A stretch of DNA of 64,000 bases, taken from NCBI GenBank assembly GCA_034509925.1, contig CM067527.1:2181501-2245500 (forward strand), written 5' to 3'. The notes below the pieces were generated by a model, which saw only the letters and a program-made list of their open reading frames with translations, had not been told where the DNA came from and did not search any database. This DNA comes from Hirudinaria manillensis. Lineage: Eukaryota > Annelida > Clitellata > Hirudinida > Hirudinidae. The position numbers and the translations under genes are program-made. This document shows, piece after piece, positions 1-16,929 of the stretch; positions within the stretch are counted from its first letter, which is position 1, and each line of letters begins with the position of its first letter.

Positions 1-1298
1 GAGTATTCCGTTCCTGGCAGCAGACGAGTCTTTCACAATGGAGGTGATCTTATTCTCCTTGAACATGAAGCCCAGCGTTCCAGTACTGTCTTTCTGCAGG
101 GTAACGGTTCTTTCGAATGGCCTGTCACGATTATATTGTACATGTAATCATCTGATCGTTACATGTAATCATCTGATCGTTATATGTAATCATCTGATCG
201 TTATATGTAATCATCTGATCGTTACATGTAATCATCTGATCGTTACATGTAATCATCTGATCGTTATATGTAATCATCTGATCGTTATATGTAAATAGAG
301 ACAATGATCTCTTCTTTGTAAGGATGAGTAATAATAACAATGATGATCATTATGATCATGATCATGGTGATGGCAATCTTTCCTTTAACAAGGATGGTTC
401 ATCAGAGGAATCACTCACCTATCTCTAACAGCCATTGTTATTCTTCCTGGAGCAGCTTTTTTGATGACCTTTGAGACTTTATCATTATCCCATCCAGCCA
501 CTGTTTGTTCATTTATCTGAAGGATCTGATCCCCAAACCTCAGTCCAGCTAATGCAGCTGGTGAACCCCTCTCGACAAATGATACGAAAATGCCCTATGG
601 TGTGGAATGTTAAAGCAGTGTTAGTCACTGAAAACTGTTGGCTTCCACAAGTTGAGTTATTCAATTAATTCGAGCATCTTAAACCTTCATTAATCGATGT
701 TTATTTATTATTAACTTATCATTTATCATGATTAATTACCTTATTCACTGATTGTAACTTCAGTCCAACTTTTCCATTCTGGTCCTTGCACAGAACCACT
801 TGTCTGACACCCTGCTTAACCTCGGCTCTCATGAGGCCTGGATCATTTCCAGTAACAGGTGCCACCTGTATCTGATTTGATTGAGTAGTCCTGATGGTCA
901 TCTTCAGAATCATGAAAATATGGTTAACAAAAAAAAAACCTAAACTATATGTATCTAAACAATAGCATGAAATAAATAAGTGAATAAAGTACATGTTCAA
1001 ACCTGGTTGGGATTAGGAAGTGCCACCTGATTTTGTTGCAACAATTCTGGGGTTAAATTCAGCCCCATGTACTCCATCAAGTTTGGATAAAGAGCAAGTT
1101 GGGAATCAGTGGATGGGAGGAATTCTTGAGGCATGATGGCTGATGCTGACGGGCCATTGTTGAAATTTTGAAAATGCTGTTGACTCTGCCATCATCAAAA
1201 TCCAGTTATTACAAAATGAACTTTACTTAAAAATCAATAAATAAAACCTGGACTATTTGATCAACTTTCATATCCTCAAGACTTGGATACAGACTCAT
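1..1298 (-). CDS. SDCBP: Syntenin (syndecan-binding PDZ scaffold), 5' part, 3' end off window
   Basis: Exons in transcript order: 1248-1298, 1003-1185, 740-901, 419-594, 1-121 (incomplete). All junctions are GT-AG and in phase. The protein starts [17 protein letters not shown], the syntenin N-terminus. It keeps two LYPx(n)L motifs (LYPSL in exon 1, LYPNL in exon 2), which in the family bind ALIX for exosome formation. Exon 3 carries APVTGNDPG and the start of PDZ1. Exon 4 completes PDZ1 ([11 protein letters not shown]). Exon 5 opens PDZ2 ([15 protein letters not shown]) and runs to [11 protein letters not shown] at the window edge. Syntenin is a cytosolic/membrane adaptor that binds C-terminal tails of syndecans and other receptors. 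The rest of PDZ2 and the C-terminus lie outside. The start is the first ATG of the conserved N-terminus. The identification is firm. Confidence 0.95.
140..294. repeat. 21-bp minisatellite in SDCBP intron
   Basis: Seven full copies of a 21-bp unit, acatgtaatcatctgatcgt plus a final t, and a partial eighth copy. The second base alternates between c and t in different copies. It lies 19 bp beyond the acceptor of the PDZ2 exon, on its intron side. It has no dyad or spacer structure of a CRISPR array. Confidence 0.9.
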
Positions 1299-2488
1299 TT
1301 TTACCGACAAACAATTCTAGAAACTATAAAAACGCAACTATACTGCCTTTAAGCAAAATAAAATCCGGTTAATAGTGATTCAATGAAGCAGGCACAATAC
1401 GACAGTGAACTGTTCCTATATAATATTCATCTGCGCAACACAATTGTAAATCGAATTCATTTAATTTACTGTCTCGAAAAATAATATTTCAATTTTTACT
1501 TTAAATTATAATTTGTAATTGTGAATAAAAACTAATTTATAGTCTGTTAATTACTTTTAATAAATTAATTTGAATACTAGTTTTTCATGAAATAATTCAT
1601 AATGAATCAAAGTCTAAAATTTTCTGCCTTCAAATCATGTGAAGGCATTACTCACTATTGTTCAGTAAATTAGAATTCGTGTTCGTCACTGGGATTTACA
1701 AATTATTTTGTTAATGTCGTAATAGGATAACTTCCCCAATTTTTCCAATATATCTTTTTCAGTCAGTCTGAGAACCTGATCATTATGAATCCAATAAAGT
1801 GAATCATTGCTTTGAGCAATTTAAAAAAAAAAAGAGATAACACCAAGAATTTCTTTCTCAAAAAATGAGAAAGTGCTAGCAGACGTCGGATCTCAAAGGC
1901 TGAGGGCATCGTGCTTTGGACGTTTTAATATTGGACCATCATCATCAAGAGCGGGTGTAAAGGAGGACAAAACGCCAAATTATTATGCCTTCCAAACGGG
2001 AGAAAGCAGATTTTGTCATTGAATTGAATAATTACGTACATTTTTCTTGAGCCTGTCCTCAGCAATTTTTTCTCCCTCCAGCAGGTTTTGCCACTTTATC
2101 AAATGACATCCCTTTTCCTATGAGCTGCGCTTTATATAACGAGTACTAAATACAATAAAATAAACATAAATAATGATAGCTATAACCTGCGTCTTTTAAT
2201 TATGCTTTGAGGGACTTAAGCAGATTCATTCATTTCTATTCTGCGACTTGATCGAAAGAGTTTTACTATTTAAAAATTAGAAAAATACTGAGATAACATT
2301 TTAAAATAAATGTTTATTTTTTTTGTAAATGATGTAATGCTTTTGACGAGAAACATCCGCTCCACACAAAAGTATTTCTGTAAAATCACGGCTTTTACTT
2401 TTAAGCTAAGCTGGCAGAGAAGTAATGAACTTGCAGACAAGTGTTTGGAATTAGGACCATTACATGCATATGTCATTCATTTTTTAAC
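1299..2488. promoter_or_regulatory. Divergent intergenic region between SDCBP and PDK
   Basis: About 1.2 kb separates the ATG codons of two divergently transcribed genes, so both promoters and 5' UTRs must lie here. It is AT-rich, with no convincing TATA box and no coding potential that I could see. No separate feature is supported inside it. Confidence 0.5.
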
Positions 2489-5312
2489 ATGCGTTTGTCA
2501 AATTGGCTATTTCGGAGTGCGAGCAAAGCTATCGACTATTATGGACGCTACCATCCAAGCGTCCTTTCCATCCAACAGTTCGTTGACTTTGGTTAGAGCC
2601 TAGGAAGTTTAAAGTGAAATACTCGTGGAAACATTAATATTTTTAATTTTAACACAAGGGAGGAAAAATAATTCAGCCAAGAATTCCTTTTTGTTTTTAC
2701 GAAAAGAAATACCTGTTAGACTTGCAAATATAATGAAAGAAATACAGCTTTTACCAGAGCCTTTGTTGGAAACAGATGCTGTCAAAACAGTCCGAGGATG
2801 GTATGGAATTGCTAACAATAACACTTTTACAAATTTTGGAATTCAGTATCTTTTTTAAAGGTATGAACAGAGTTTTGAAGATATTTTGGAATTTGAAGAG
2901 GCAGATGCAAACAGTGATAAAACACTCTCAAAGTGATTATTGTTTTTTGCCTATCACTTTCATTTGCTGTAAATTTCATATTTTTGACAAAACATTTTAT
3001 TTCCATAAAATGTTGGTAAAGGTTCTTGACGACTTTGGATACCATTAGGAACAGACACTTGTCTGTTGTTGAGACTATGGCCGAAGGAGTTGTGAAACTG
3101 AAAGATCTGGTGGCAGATAAGGAACTGCGGAGGCTTGATGAAAGGATCCATTACTTCCTGGATAGATTTTACCTAAGTCGTATCAGCATCAGGCTCATAA
3201 TTCACCAGCACCGTAAATTTCTGATGATATTGAAAAAATAACTTTTAACTTAAATTTTTAGAAATATTTTAACATTTCCAGGGAATGTTTGGCTTTTATT
3301 TTTACTTGTGTTGAATGGCACATTTTTCTATAGATTAGGTTGATAGCATTGGGAATCATTAACAGAAGCATCAAATTTTTAATTATTTGATTTTAATTCC
3401 CATGATTTCAGCATTCCAGATTAATAATAATAATAATAATTTTTTTGTTTTAAATATGACAACTATTTTGTTTGACCAGAATGGCTTAGTTAAGTTATTT
3501 TGTTTGTTGTTGTTGTTGAGATTGACATGACTTTTGAGATGTGGCTTTTTTGGGCTCTAGTTGAGACCTGGCATCACAGAGTTTTTGGCTATTGCTTGCA
3601 ATAGCTTGTGAATAAACGAACAATTATAATAATAATGATAATAATAATAATAATAATCGTGATGGTAGTGGTGTTGTTAATGATGAGCTAAAAGAAGAAT
3701 CACACAGTCATAAATTGATCGCAGTGCTTCTGTTTGGAAACACTTCTGAAGCAAACTCAAGTTCCATTGGCTGCTTTGATCCCAGTTGTGATGTACTTGC
3801 TGTTGCCAAAGGTTTGTAACATTTCAAATAGGATTATTATATTATTATATTTCAAAAAGATTTCTTAAGAGTAATTTTTGATTTAAGTTCAATTATTTCA
3901 CTTCGTAAGATTATTTCAATGGTACTGTTTTATGTTTATGTGTATTATAATATAGCTGTTATGCCTAACTGAAAGATCTATTATAATATAGCTGGTATGT
4001 CTATTTTAAGCTCACTTTTCCATTAGTACTTTATGTAGTTTGTTCAATTTGATTAATATGATGAATCATTAATGTGTTGACAAGCAGGCCTGCAGTGCAT
4101 TTAAATTTGTCTTTCCAGATGCTTATGAAAATGCAAGATTCCTATGTGAACAGTATTATTCTGCAGCTCCTTCTTGTAATTTTTCAAGTGTCAAACGTTA
4201 GTATTCACATCAGCAAAACCTTCTTAGTGGTGACCACTTAATAGGCTATTGTGTGATTATTTGATTAATTGTTTTTTGTGTATGTGAGAAGTAATTTACT
4301 TCTGAAAAGGTTTCTTTGAATCATGGTCAATAATATTTTATATTATATTATTTTATATAATTATTTATATAATGTTTCACTTTAATCAAATTCATAAATA
4401 AATGATTTTTTTTTCTTGAAAAGGTGAAGCTGATGAGCTTATAAGGAATTATTGTTAATTATTTTATAAAATAAAATATAATTTATTATATTTGTTTATT
4501 ATTTCATTGAAGCGTTTGACAAGGATGAACATGGTGATCGAGTCACCATGACTTATGTGCCAGTTCATCTTTACTACATATTATTTGAACTCTTCAAGGT
4601 GCTGTTTAAATTATTTTTTCTTTTTTTTTGAAGTATCACAATAATATTTTCGAGAAGTATTTTATAGAACTCTTTAAGAGCTGTGGTTGAATTTTATGAA
4701 GACAAGCAGCAAAATCTTCCCCCTTTGGATCTCCTTGTTTGTAAAGGGCGAGAAGATGTCTCTATTAGGGTTTGTCTGTTTTTCCATTTTTATGTTGATC
4801 TTGCAATGTTGCTTCAATTTCAGCTTGCAGATCAAGGAGGTGGTGTTCCAAGGATGGATATGGAAAAGATCTTCAATTATTTGTATTCCACAGCCACACC
4901 TCCAACTGACAATGCAGTTGGTGAAAATGCACCCCTGGTTGAGTATCAGTCTGATATTTATCTGTTTAGCAATGATTGGATGACTTTACACAGAGTTTTA
5001 TATCTTTGAAAGGCTGGATATGGTTATGGTTTGCCTTTGGCACGTCTGTATGCCAAGTATTTTAATGGAGATCTCATTCTAAATACCGTTGATGGCTTTG
5101 GTACTGATGCACTGATTTATTTAAAGGTGAGATGTTGATTAGTTTCTTTTGGTGAGTATGTTCTGAAATACCATTATTGAGATCATTTACATCAGGTTCT
5201 GCCAAAGGAAGCAAGTGAAATATTGCCCATATACAACAAGACGTCATTGCTCAAATACTCTGATCATGTTAGAGTTAAAGATTGGAGCGAACCTCATCAC
5301 AAAGAAGATTGA
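2489..5312 (+). CDS. PDK: Pyruvate dehydrogenase kinase, mitochondrial
   Basis: Eleven exons: 2489-2591, 2677-2800, 2861-2932, 3022-3212, 3725-3811, 4119-4196, 4513-4598, 4668-4769, 4824-4937, 5013-5126, 5196-5312, giving 395 aa, the usual family length. The enzyme phosphorylates E1alpha of the pyruvate dehydrogenase complex in the matrix and turns it off. The N-terminal alpha-helical domain is shown by [19 protein letters not shown] and by the conserved TIRNRH and [13 protein letters not shown]. The GHKL ATPase part has the N-box ELFKNSLRA, the G1 box DQGGGVP (DRGGGVP in vertebrates), the G2 box [16 protein letters not shown], and [11 protein letters not shown]. The C-terminal DW motif (VKDWSE) is present. 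The start [12 protein letters not shown] is short and basic, as expected for a matrix import signal. The sequence resembles PDKs rather than the branched-chain kinase BCKDK. The orthologue group (PDK1-4) cannot be set. Confidence 0.94.
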
Positions 5313-5663
5313 TTATATTTTCTGATAATGAGAAGTGTGCTGGTTTCGTGCGAGGTCGTGCGCTGGGTTCATCATTGGTCCGCCCTTATGTAAAAATTTT
5401 AGTTTTAATATTTAGATTTAAAACCATGGAAAGCGATTTTTAAATTGTGAATCGAGTTTGTAAAATAAATGGTCTATTGACCTACGAGTGCTTTGTTGTC
5501 TTTTTTTCTCTTGCATTGGCTATTTACAAACAAGCCCTCGGATTTTTTTGGATCGCCAAGCAGCGCAGTAAAGTTCTAAAGTAAAATAATGGCTTTGCTG
5601 GTGGTACTTTTGCGCAATCGTTTGCTTAAAATGTGAGATGCCATTTGGCATCCTGAGTGGCGG
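5313..5663. other. PDK 3' UTR and spacer to the ankyrin/SOCS gene
   Basis: A poly(A) signal AATAAA lies at 5464-5469, about 150 bp after the PDK stop. The next ATG in the same direction is at 5664, so the downstream promoter and 5' UTR must fit in under 200 bp. I see nothing else here. Confidence 0.6.
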
Positions 5664-6908
5664 ATGGGTCTTGCTCATTGCGCCAGCCTCACCATGAACA
5701 GCTGCATTGGATCCCTGGGTTTCGGCGAGCAACTCATGAATGAGGTCGAGTTGGCGATCAAAGAGTGCTCGGCAATGAGATTGCAGAACTTACTTGAGGA
5801 AAATAAACCGTCCAAATCGCAAATCAACTATAGAAATTTGTTGCACCAGGCCGCTTGGCTAGGTCATACTAGCTGCGTTCAGCTTCTTCTCGACTATGGG
5901 GTAGAACCTGATAGACCTCATACTAGTAATGGCTGTACACCTCTCCATCTAGCCCATTTTTGCACAATTGAGGATAGGGACTGCTGCAAGACTATTCAAA
6001 TGCTGGTGGGAGCTGGGGCTGACATAAACAATCCTGGAAGCCGCCGATGTGGAAAACTGCCATTGGGTCATGCCATCCAGCATCAGAGGGCTGAGTCTGT
6101 CCAGGCTCTGTTATGTAAAGGATGTCGTGTGAACTTGAACTCCATCATGTTGGCAATGGACATCGGGAATTTTGCCATCTTTGAAATGCTGGTCATTCAT
6201 GGTGGAAGCTGTGGACCAAAGCTGGAAGACAATCCTTATTGGGGCAAAGTATTGCAAAGGTAATGTTGTCAATGTTGGTTTGTCATGTACTCAAAACAAC
6301 ATATTCCATATTATCTTTTCATAATTGTAATTTTTGTCATTATCATGGCTATTCAAGTAAATTATCCAAAATGAGATCTCAAAAAAAGACAAATCATTTG
6401 TTCAAATCAATTCAGGTTCATTCAGCTGCCTCTAAAGCCAAGGGACCTATCCAAACAAATGCTGAGGCTTATCATTAGGGCAACTCTAACAAAGTCGGAG
6501 GTGGAAGACTCAGTCCAAAGAGGTTCAGAGCGCCCTGAATTCCATACCAACTGCGAAAATAGCATCCCCGAAGGAAGAGAAGCAGCTACAAACTCGACAG
6601 CTAGTCAGGAAGTCCGAAGGATGTTAAAAAATCCACTCCACAAACAACTGGCCTTGATACTTCTTGATGGCCTCCTTAAGAATGGTTTCCTCTTGAACAA
6701 AAACCTGGCAATTTTGGCTGCCAGGAATGGCTTCGACAGACAGATCCTGAAGGCCTGTCTTCTACACCCTCGGTCCCTAAGGGACATGTGTGCATCCGTT
6801 CTCAGGTCACTTCTATCGTCGGCAAATGGAAACGTGTACCACGGCCTCGAGCTGATTCAAATGCCCTCCCTGCTACGGAACTTTGTTTTGCTGGCTGACC
6901 TCCGTTGA
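5664..6908 (+). CDS. Ankyrin-repeat protein with C-terminal SOCS box (ASB-like)
   Basis: Two exons, 5664-6259 and 6416-6908, encode 362 aa. A second in-frame ATG at 5694 (MNSCIGSLGFG) could be the true start. Exon 1 holds about three to four ankyrin repeats: NLLHQAAWLGHTSCVQLLLDYGVEPD, then CTPLHLAHF, then a unit ending MLVGAGADIN, then LPLGHAIQHQRAESVQALL. The C-terminus, SLRDMCASVLRSLL followed by LELIQMPSLLRNFVLLADL, fits a SOCS box, which recruits elongin B/C and Cullin-5. The protein is therefore probably a substrate receptor of a Cullin-5 ubiquitin ligase. I cannot match it to one numbered ASB protein. The segment between the repeats and the SOCS box (about residues 215-310) is low in recognisable motifs. 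Confidence 0.82.
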
Positions 6909-7228
6909 CTCGTGCAAAATAAGTTTTTATAGATGCCCAGTTGATGCATTTTGCTCACATGTTCATGATTACGGACCTCCGTTATGTATCGCTGACACTT
7001 TCTAGCATTGCGGACAGTTCTATGGTCCACCTCAACTATTGCAAATGTCCACAATAAAATCATGGGAACAGTTGTGCACAATTTATTCTCCTGAACAAAG
7101 GAAACAAAGGAGCCAACAATGTACAAATGCATAGAGACAGGCTTAACAAGTACAACTTGTACAGTTATGTTTATGTAGCGGCTGATGTTTTCAGGAACGT
7201 TTTGATTGGTTATAGCCTTGGGTCCCTA
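6909..7228. other. Tail-to-tail 3' UTRs of the ankyrin/SOCS gene and NACA
   Basis: A plus-strand AATAAA at 7053-7058 serves the ankyrin/SOCS gene. A minus-strand AATAAA at 7082-7087 serves NACA. Each signal lies beyond the other in its own direction of transcription, so the two mRNAs should overlap by a few tens of bases at their 3' ends. Confidence 0.65.
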
Positions 7229-12319
<5,091 letters not shown>

Positions 12320-13799
12320 CTCCAAAAAGATATCTATCACTCTCAGAAACAAAGTATCGAAAACTGCGAAGCAATTTCGTTCCAAATGGCAAAATTGCGG
12401 CTGTCGTCAGCACGTATCGAAGCCGGACTGACAGGAGAGCGACTCGTCTCAGCTGGAGAATAAAGGGGAAAAATGGGTCAAAGATCCAGCAATTTATATC
12501 TACTCGATCGCGAAAAACCAACCAAACAAACTATAAATTCGAGAAACTCTCGAGTCGAAAAAGCGTTTGCTAGAGTCTATCAGCTACAATGTACTCAGGC
12601 TGTACAAAAACCTTACAATGAAAATGATTTCACAGCGATAAATAAAAAAAATTGCGATCAACCGAGTGAGACAACCAGTAAACGCAATGTATCCCCGCAC
12701 ATTCAACCCTTCCGAGACTTTCTAAAGCAGCTGTCTAATAAACGTGTTTTAACATCGCCATAGCCGGATTGCGTACACCTGCAACTGCAGTCTGCCAAAT
12801 TACTCAATTTGCAACTTTAATCGTGCACAATTGTACCAACGAGACTGTCCTGTAATTAAATCACACAGGAATTATCAGAGAGCAATTAGGCCCAATTTGG
12901 TACTCCCTGAGTGCGAGTAAATTGTCCAGGAACAATAATTAGTAGTAATGATGGCGGCAAAGATATGAAAATATTTTAACACTATCTGCAAAGGAAAGAG
13001 AATTTCTTTCTTGCAAACCGCGCTCCAACTCTCTAAACTCAGCAAGTCTGGTAAGCCCAACCTTTTGCAGGCAACTTTTATAGCAAGTCATATTCAGTGC
13101 AACTTGCATCTCGAACGACCTTGCGAGTTTTCTGCTGGAAATCAGCAAAGTGGATGATTTGGAAGCATCCAAAAATATCGATAACCTCGCGGCATTATTT
13201 GAGAAACTTGTGACTAATACATATTTCTAATCAGCATATTAGCACATCACTGGTGACGCACGTCTGCTCGGCAACTAACGAGTCCGTGAGACGATCGCAA
13301 CAAAACGATATCAACAATAGCCAGAAATTTCTGCTAGTTCAGGCACCAACCTTCCGATAAAATCTGGCTTTGAAATAAGCGCGTGCTTCTGCGGTCGCAA
13401 CTCGTAATTAAGAACTCCGATCGGCATTCAGAAGAAACAACATCGGGATGGGTTGAAAAGAGTGTAGGAGGCCTGCTATTTCAACGCTTATCAGCCGAGT
13501 TATTGCAATGTAGCTATCAAGATGCGTACGTGTTTACAAACTGGCCCGAGTGAACTAAGCTAGGATCATATAGAATGCATAGCATTTTTATTTCGATTAT
13601 GCAAATTGATTTAGAAATGTAATTTAAGTTATATTTAAAGCAGTCAAAGCAATTGCACTTTCCAGGAACAGTCAGCCAGCAGGACAGATAATTTCCTAGC
13701 AGACTCAACGCATTTCTCAATGCCAGAAAATCAATTCACGAGACAAAATTTTCAAAGTTCAACAAAAAAAAGCAATTAAGATGTCTGGACATGACTTGA
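12320..13799. promoter_or_regulatory. NACA upstream region and FBXO42-like 3' UTR
   Basis: A minus-strand AATAAA at 13587-13592 is the likely poly(A) signal of the FBXO42-like gene, about 210 bp after its stop. The remaining stretch of about 1.25 kb must hold the NACA promoter and any alternative first exon for the short NAC-alpha. An in-frame stop lies seven codons upstream of the chosen NACA ATG. I find no other coding exon with support. Confidence 0.5.
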
Positions 13800-16321
13800 T
13801 CATTTTTTTGAAGGAGAAAATTCTCTAAATGATAAAAAACTTAGTTGATTTGTCATGGGCATGGAGGTGACCAGTGGCTCCTCTTGAGGTAAGGTACTGA
13901 TTCCACCAAACACAGCAACTCTGTCTATGCAACTTACGATGGAATAAAAACTCAGATTGCTGGAAGCTGATCGTCCCTGAACTGTCCTCATTGTCTGCCA
14001 AGACACTGAGTTTTCACTCAAAGCACTGCTGAGGTCCAATGTGTGGATGTTCTGAAACTTCTCCTCAGCATCAACAGGACAGGTGCATTCGGTAGTGGGC
14101 TGGCCAAGATTCTGCTGAGGGTTTCCTCTCAGCAGATTGCTGATCGGTGTCCGGAAGCGCTCTCGATGAAAATCAAGGACTTCATTCCTCAACCTATTTC
14201 TAGCATTTCTCTGGTTTGGCCTGCAAGAAATATGACTCATTTGAAGCATTGCATCGAAAAGAATTCACTTTTGTCTTGTAAGAGTTACCTGAGCCGGATA
14301 GGAGCATTCACGTTCGATGCTTCTGGATTTTGCCGCCAAGATGCTGAAACGGGCAGACTTCCTTGTGGCTGACTCAAGCAATAGGGGCACTTTTGCCTTG
14401 GTTTTGGAGGCTTTGCAGGTCTGGTGACTTTTCCGAGCGCTACCATCTTTTTCTCCACCTAAGAAGCATTGTCGAGGATGTTCAATAGGTCAAGCAATGC
14501 AGGTTCTCTTAAAACCTACTTGGCATGCACCTTGGCCTAAGATTCTTGGTGGAGCATTTTCAAGGAGCATCTTCAGAGAACTCCAAACGCCTTCACTTTC
14601 GTTGAGAGTCAGCAACCATGCGTCGACCAGAGGCTGAGAATGTAAACACGCAACATGAATCAAAAACAACTTGTAATTGTTTGTAATTTATATCACTACC
14701 ACAACCTCGTTGCGCTCGGCATAACCTCCCATTATGATGACTTGATCTTCATTCAATACTGCCTGAAAAAAAAATGTGTGCAATCAGTGAGCCATAAATT
14801 CTGGATAGTTATATAAATAATATTCGGAGCAAAATAATGACCTAATTCCAAAGGAGGTTTGAATACATTGACGAGAGAAATGTATACAAAAAAATTTGTC
14901 AAATTTGAAAATCTATCATGATGTAATCTGACCTGGCTATGGTAAGCTCTCTTTAATGGTTTCACTTCGCCTGTGTTCACAGGAGTCCACTTGAATCTTA
15001 GAAGGTCCAAGTACCAAACATCATTGCAGCTGAGTTTAAGGATGAAAACAAATCCACTATTGTATCCATCTGTTTATAATCATCACCATAATCAAAATAT
15101 TAACAGAAGGTCTTTTAAATATTCTTCTCGCCAAAGCTATCAAATCGTGAAACTAATCGATGCAAATTAATCAATATTCAATTACACCGATGAACCAACA
15201 TTCTCTGCATTGAATTTGATCCGCAAGTGATGACCATCTTGTCCGAGACCACGCTCGCCTGATGTGCTGCTCTGGGAGGTGTGTTTTCCCTGACTATTTG
15301 ATCCCAATCTTCGTTTATCAAGTCAAACACATGCAGTTCTTTATGGTATCTTGGGGCCTGTAAGCATCACATTATGGTAGTGAGTGATGAAAACAAAAAC
15401 GATGCCAATACCATCCCAAATGATGATGTAAAAAATATCTGGAATGTGTGTGCTCATTGGTCAAAGTTAGTACACCTCAATACTCTGGAGGAGCCTCATA
15501 GAAAGCAATAGCTTTAACAAGCAATATAATGTAATAGGTCAAAACATTTTTCAATCAATTATAAATTTCATCAATATCAAGAATTCTTAAAAAATATTGT
15601 AAAACCTCTTGCTGGATTCCCTGAATGATGCGTGACTGGCCTCCATATATGATGAGCTGGTTGTTGTGGGCCACCATTGTTGCACCAGCTTTTGGAAGAG
15701 GTCCACAAGCATCTTGAAATGGTGAGATTCATGCATTAGCCTCCAAAATGTTTTTGAATTTTAAATTCAATAAAAACAATTCCTAATTGAACAAAAAATC
15801 TTATCTGAGCTATGACATAAGAATGGTTGGAACTGGTCTACACTAGTCTATTCAGTGACCTTAGACAAATGTATTGGCTTAGGATTTTAATAACATGCCA
15901 CATTGTTTTATATCTCATTACTTTTTGAGGTCAGCCTTGACCATTTATTCCTTGCCAAGTCAAACTTCATGACATCATTGAAATACGTTGTGTCGGGTGT
16001 GGTTCCCCCAAATATGTACATTATGCCGTCATAATAACAAGCTGTATGCATGTAACGTGGAGAAACAATTTCTCCATGAGGGGTAATTAGTCGGGAATCC
16101 ATATGGCTCCACAGGAGGGGGCCTTTATCAAGACAGTTGAGAAATTTGTTTCTATTCCTGTTCATCACCGTCGTAGCGGCATTGCACCAGTTACGACAGA
16201 CTAAACGGGCGTTCGGTAAGTCGCGATGGAAAGGTAACATGGATAAGATATATTCCAAAATTTCCAGTGGTAAAGAGGGCATTGAACAAGAATAATCGCA
16301 AATAAGTTCCATATTTTTCAC
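13800..16321 (-). CDS. FBXO42: F-box and kelch-repeat protein, FBXO42-like
   Basis: Exons in transcript order: 15922-16321, 15606-15712, 15188-15357, 14933-15029, 14706-14762, 14520-14633, 14289-14458, 13800-14220; 511 aa. An F-box starts near residue 14 (SLPLEILEYILSMLPFHRDL, then ARLVCRNWCNAA). Kelch blades follow: HTACYYDGIMYIFGG, AGATMVAHNNQLIIYGGQ, AAHQASVVSDKMVITCG, NEDQVIIMGGYAE, and DAWLLTLNESEGVW. The late segment with FQNIHTLDL and DRVAVFGGIS matches the extra blade at the C-terminus of vertebrate FBXO42. FBXO42 is the substrate adaptor of an SCF ubiquitin ligase. This protein is shorter than the roughly 717-residue human one because the disordered middle is reduced. A CPYC pair sits in that linker. 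Either MKNM or the internal MELIC could be the start. Confidence 0.88.
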
Positions 16322-16929
16322 TTTTAATTAAACTGTCGAACAATTTGAAAGCTGTTTTAGAACACTTAGTAAATAAAACAACGGGACTGATTAAAAGCTG
16401 ACGGTATAACAGATAAGGAATGGTCACAGTTAATTTGTCGATTGGTTATTTCGAATTTTAACCAAAACATTTTGTTTAAGTTATTAATAATTAAAATATT
16501 ATTTTACCTTGTACAATAACAAAAACATGTCCAATCCAGAAATCATCTAACTCTTCCCTGCACCGGCGGCTTAAGGAGATTAAAGCCAGCTAGAAACATC
16601 TCCAAATCGTAACGAAGTAAACCTCCCACTTCTAATTTGTTGTAAAAAGACATTCCCATAGTTTGCAATTTCCTAAGCATTCCTTCTCAAATGATCCTAC
16701 ATAAATACGCTAAAATGACAAGAATGAGAAAAACCTTGTCTTTAAAGTAAATTCTCAAATAACGATAAATGTTTATGCTTTATTCAAAAATTAAACAACG
16801 TAATTGTCAAGAGAACAGTCATGAAAAAGGTAAACATCTAAGGATCACAGCTTTAAGTCTTAAACTGAAATACAAGAAACTGATATACAAGTACATTATA
16901 ACAAATACAACATTAGCCCATTATGATGC
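16322..16929. other. AVL9 3' UTR and FBXO42-like 5' flank
   Basis: Both neighbours are on the minus strand. A minus-strand AATAAA at 16779-16784 lies about 150 bp beyond the AVL9 stop. The remaining 450 bp before the FBXO42-like ATG must contain its promoter. I see no further feature. Confidence 0.55.

Noticed and set aside
140-294. CRISPR-like direct repeats
   Set aside because: The units are contiguous without spacers, the genome is an animal's, and no cas genes exist.
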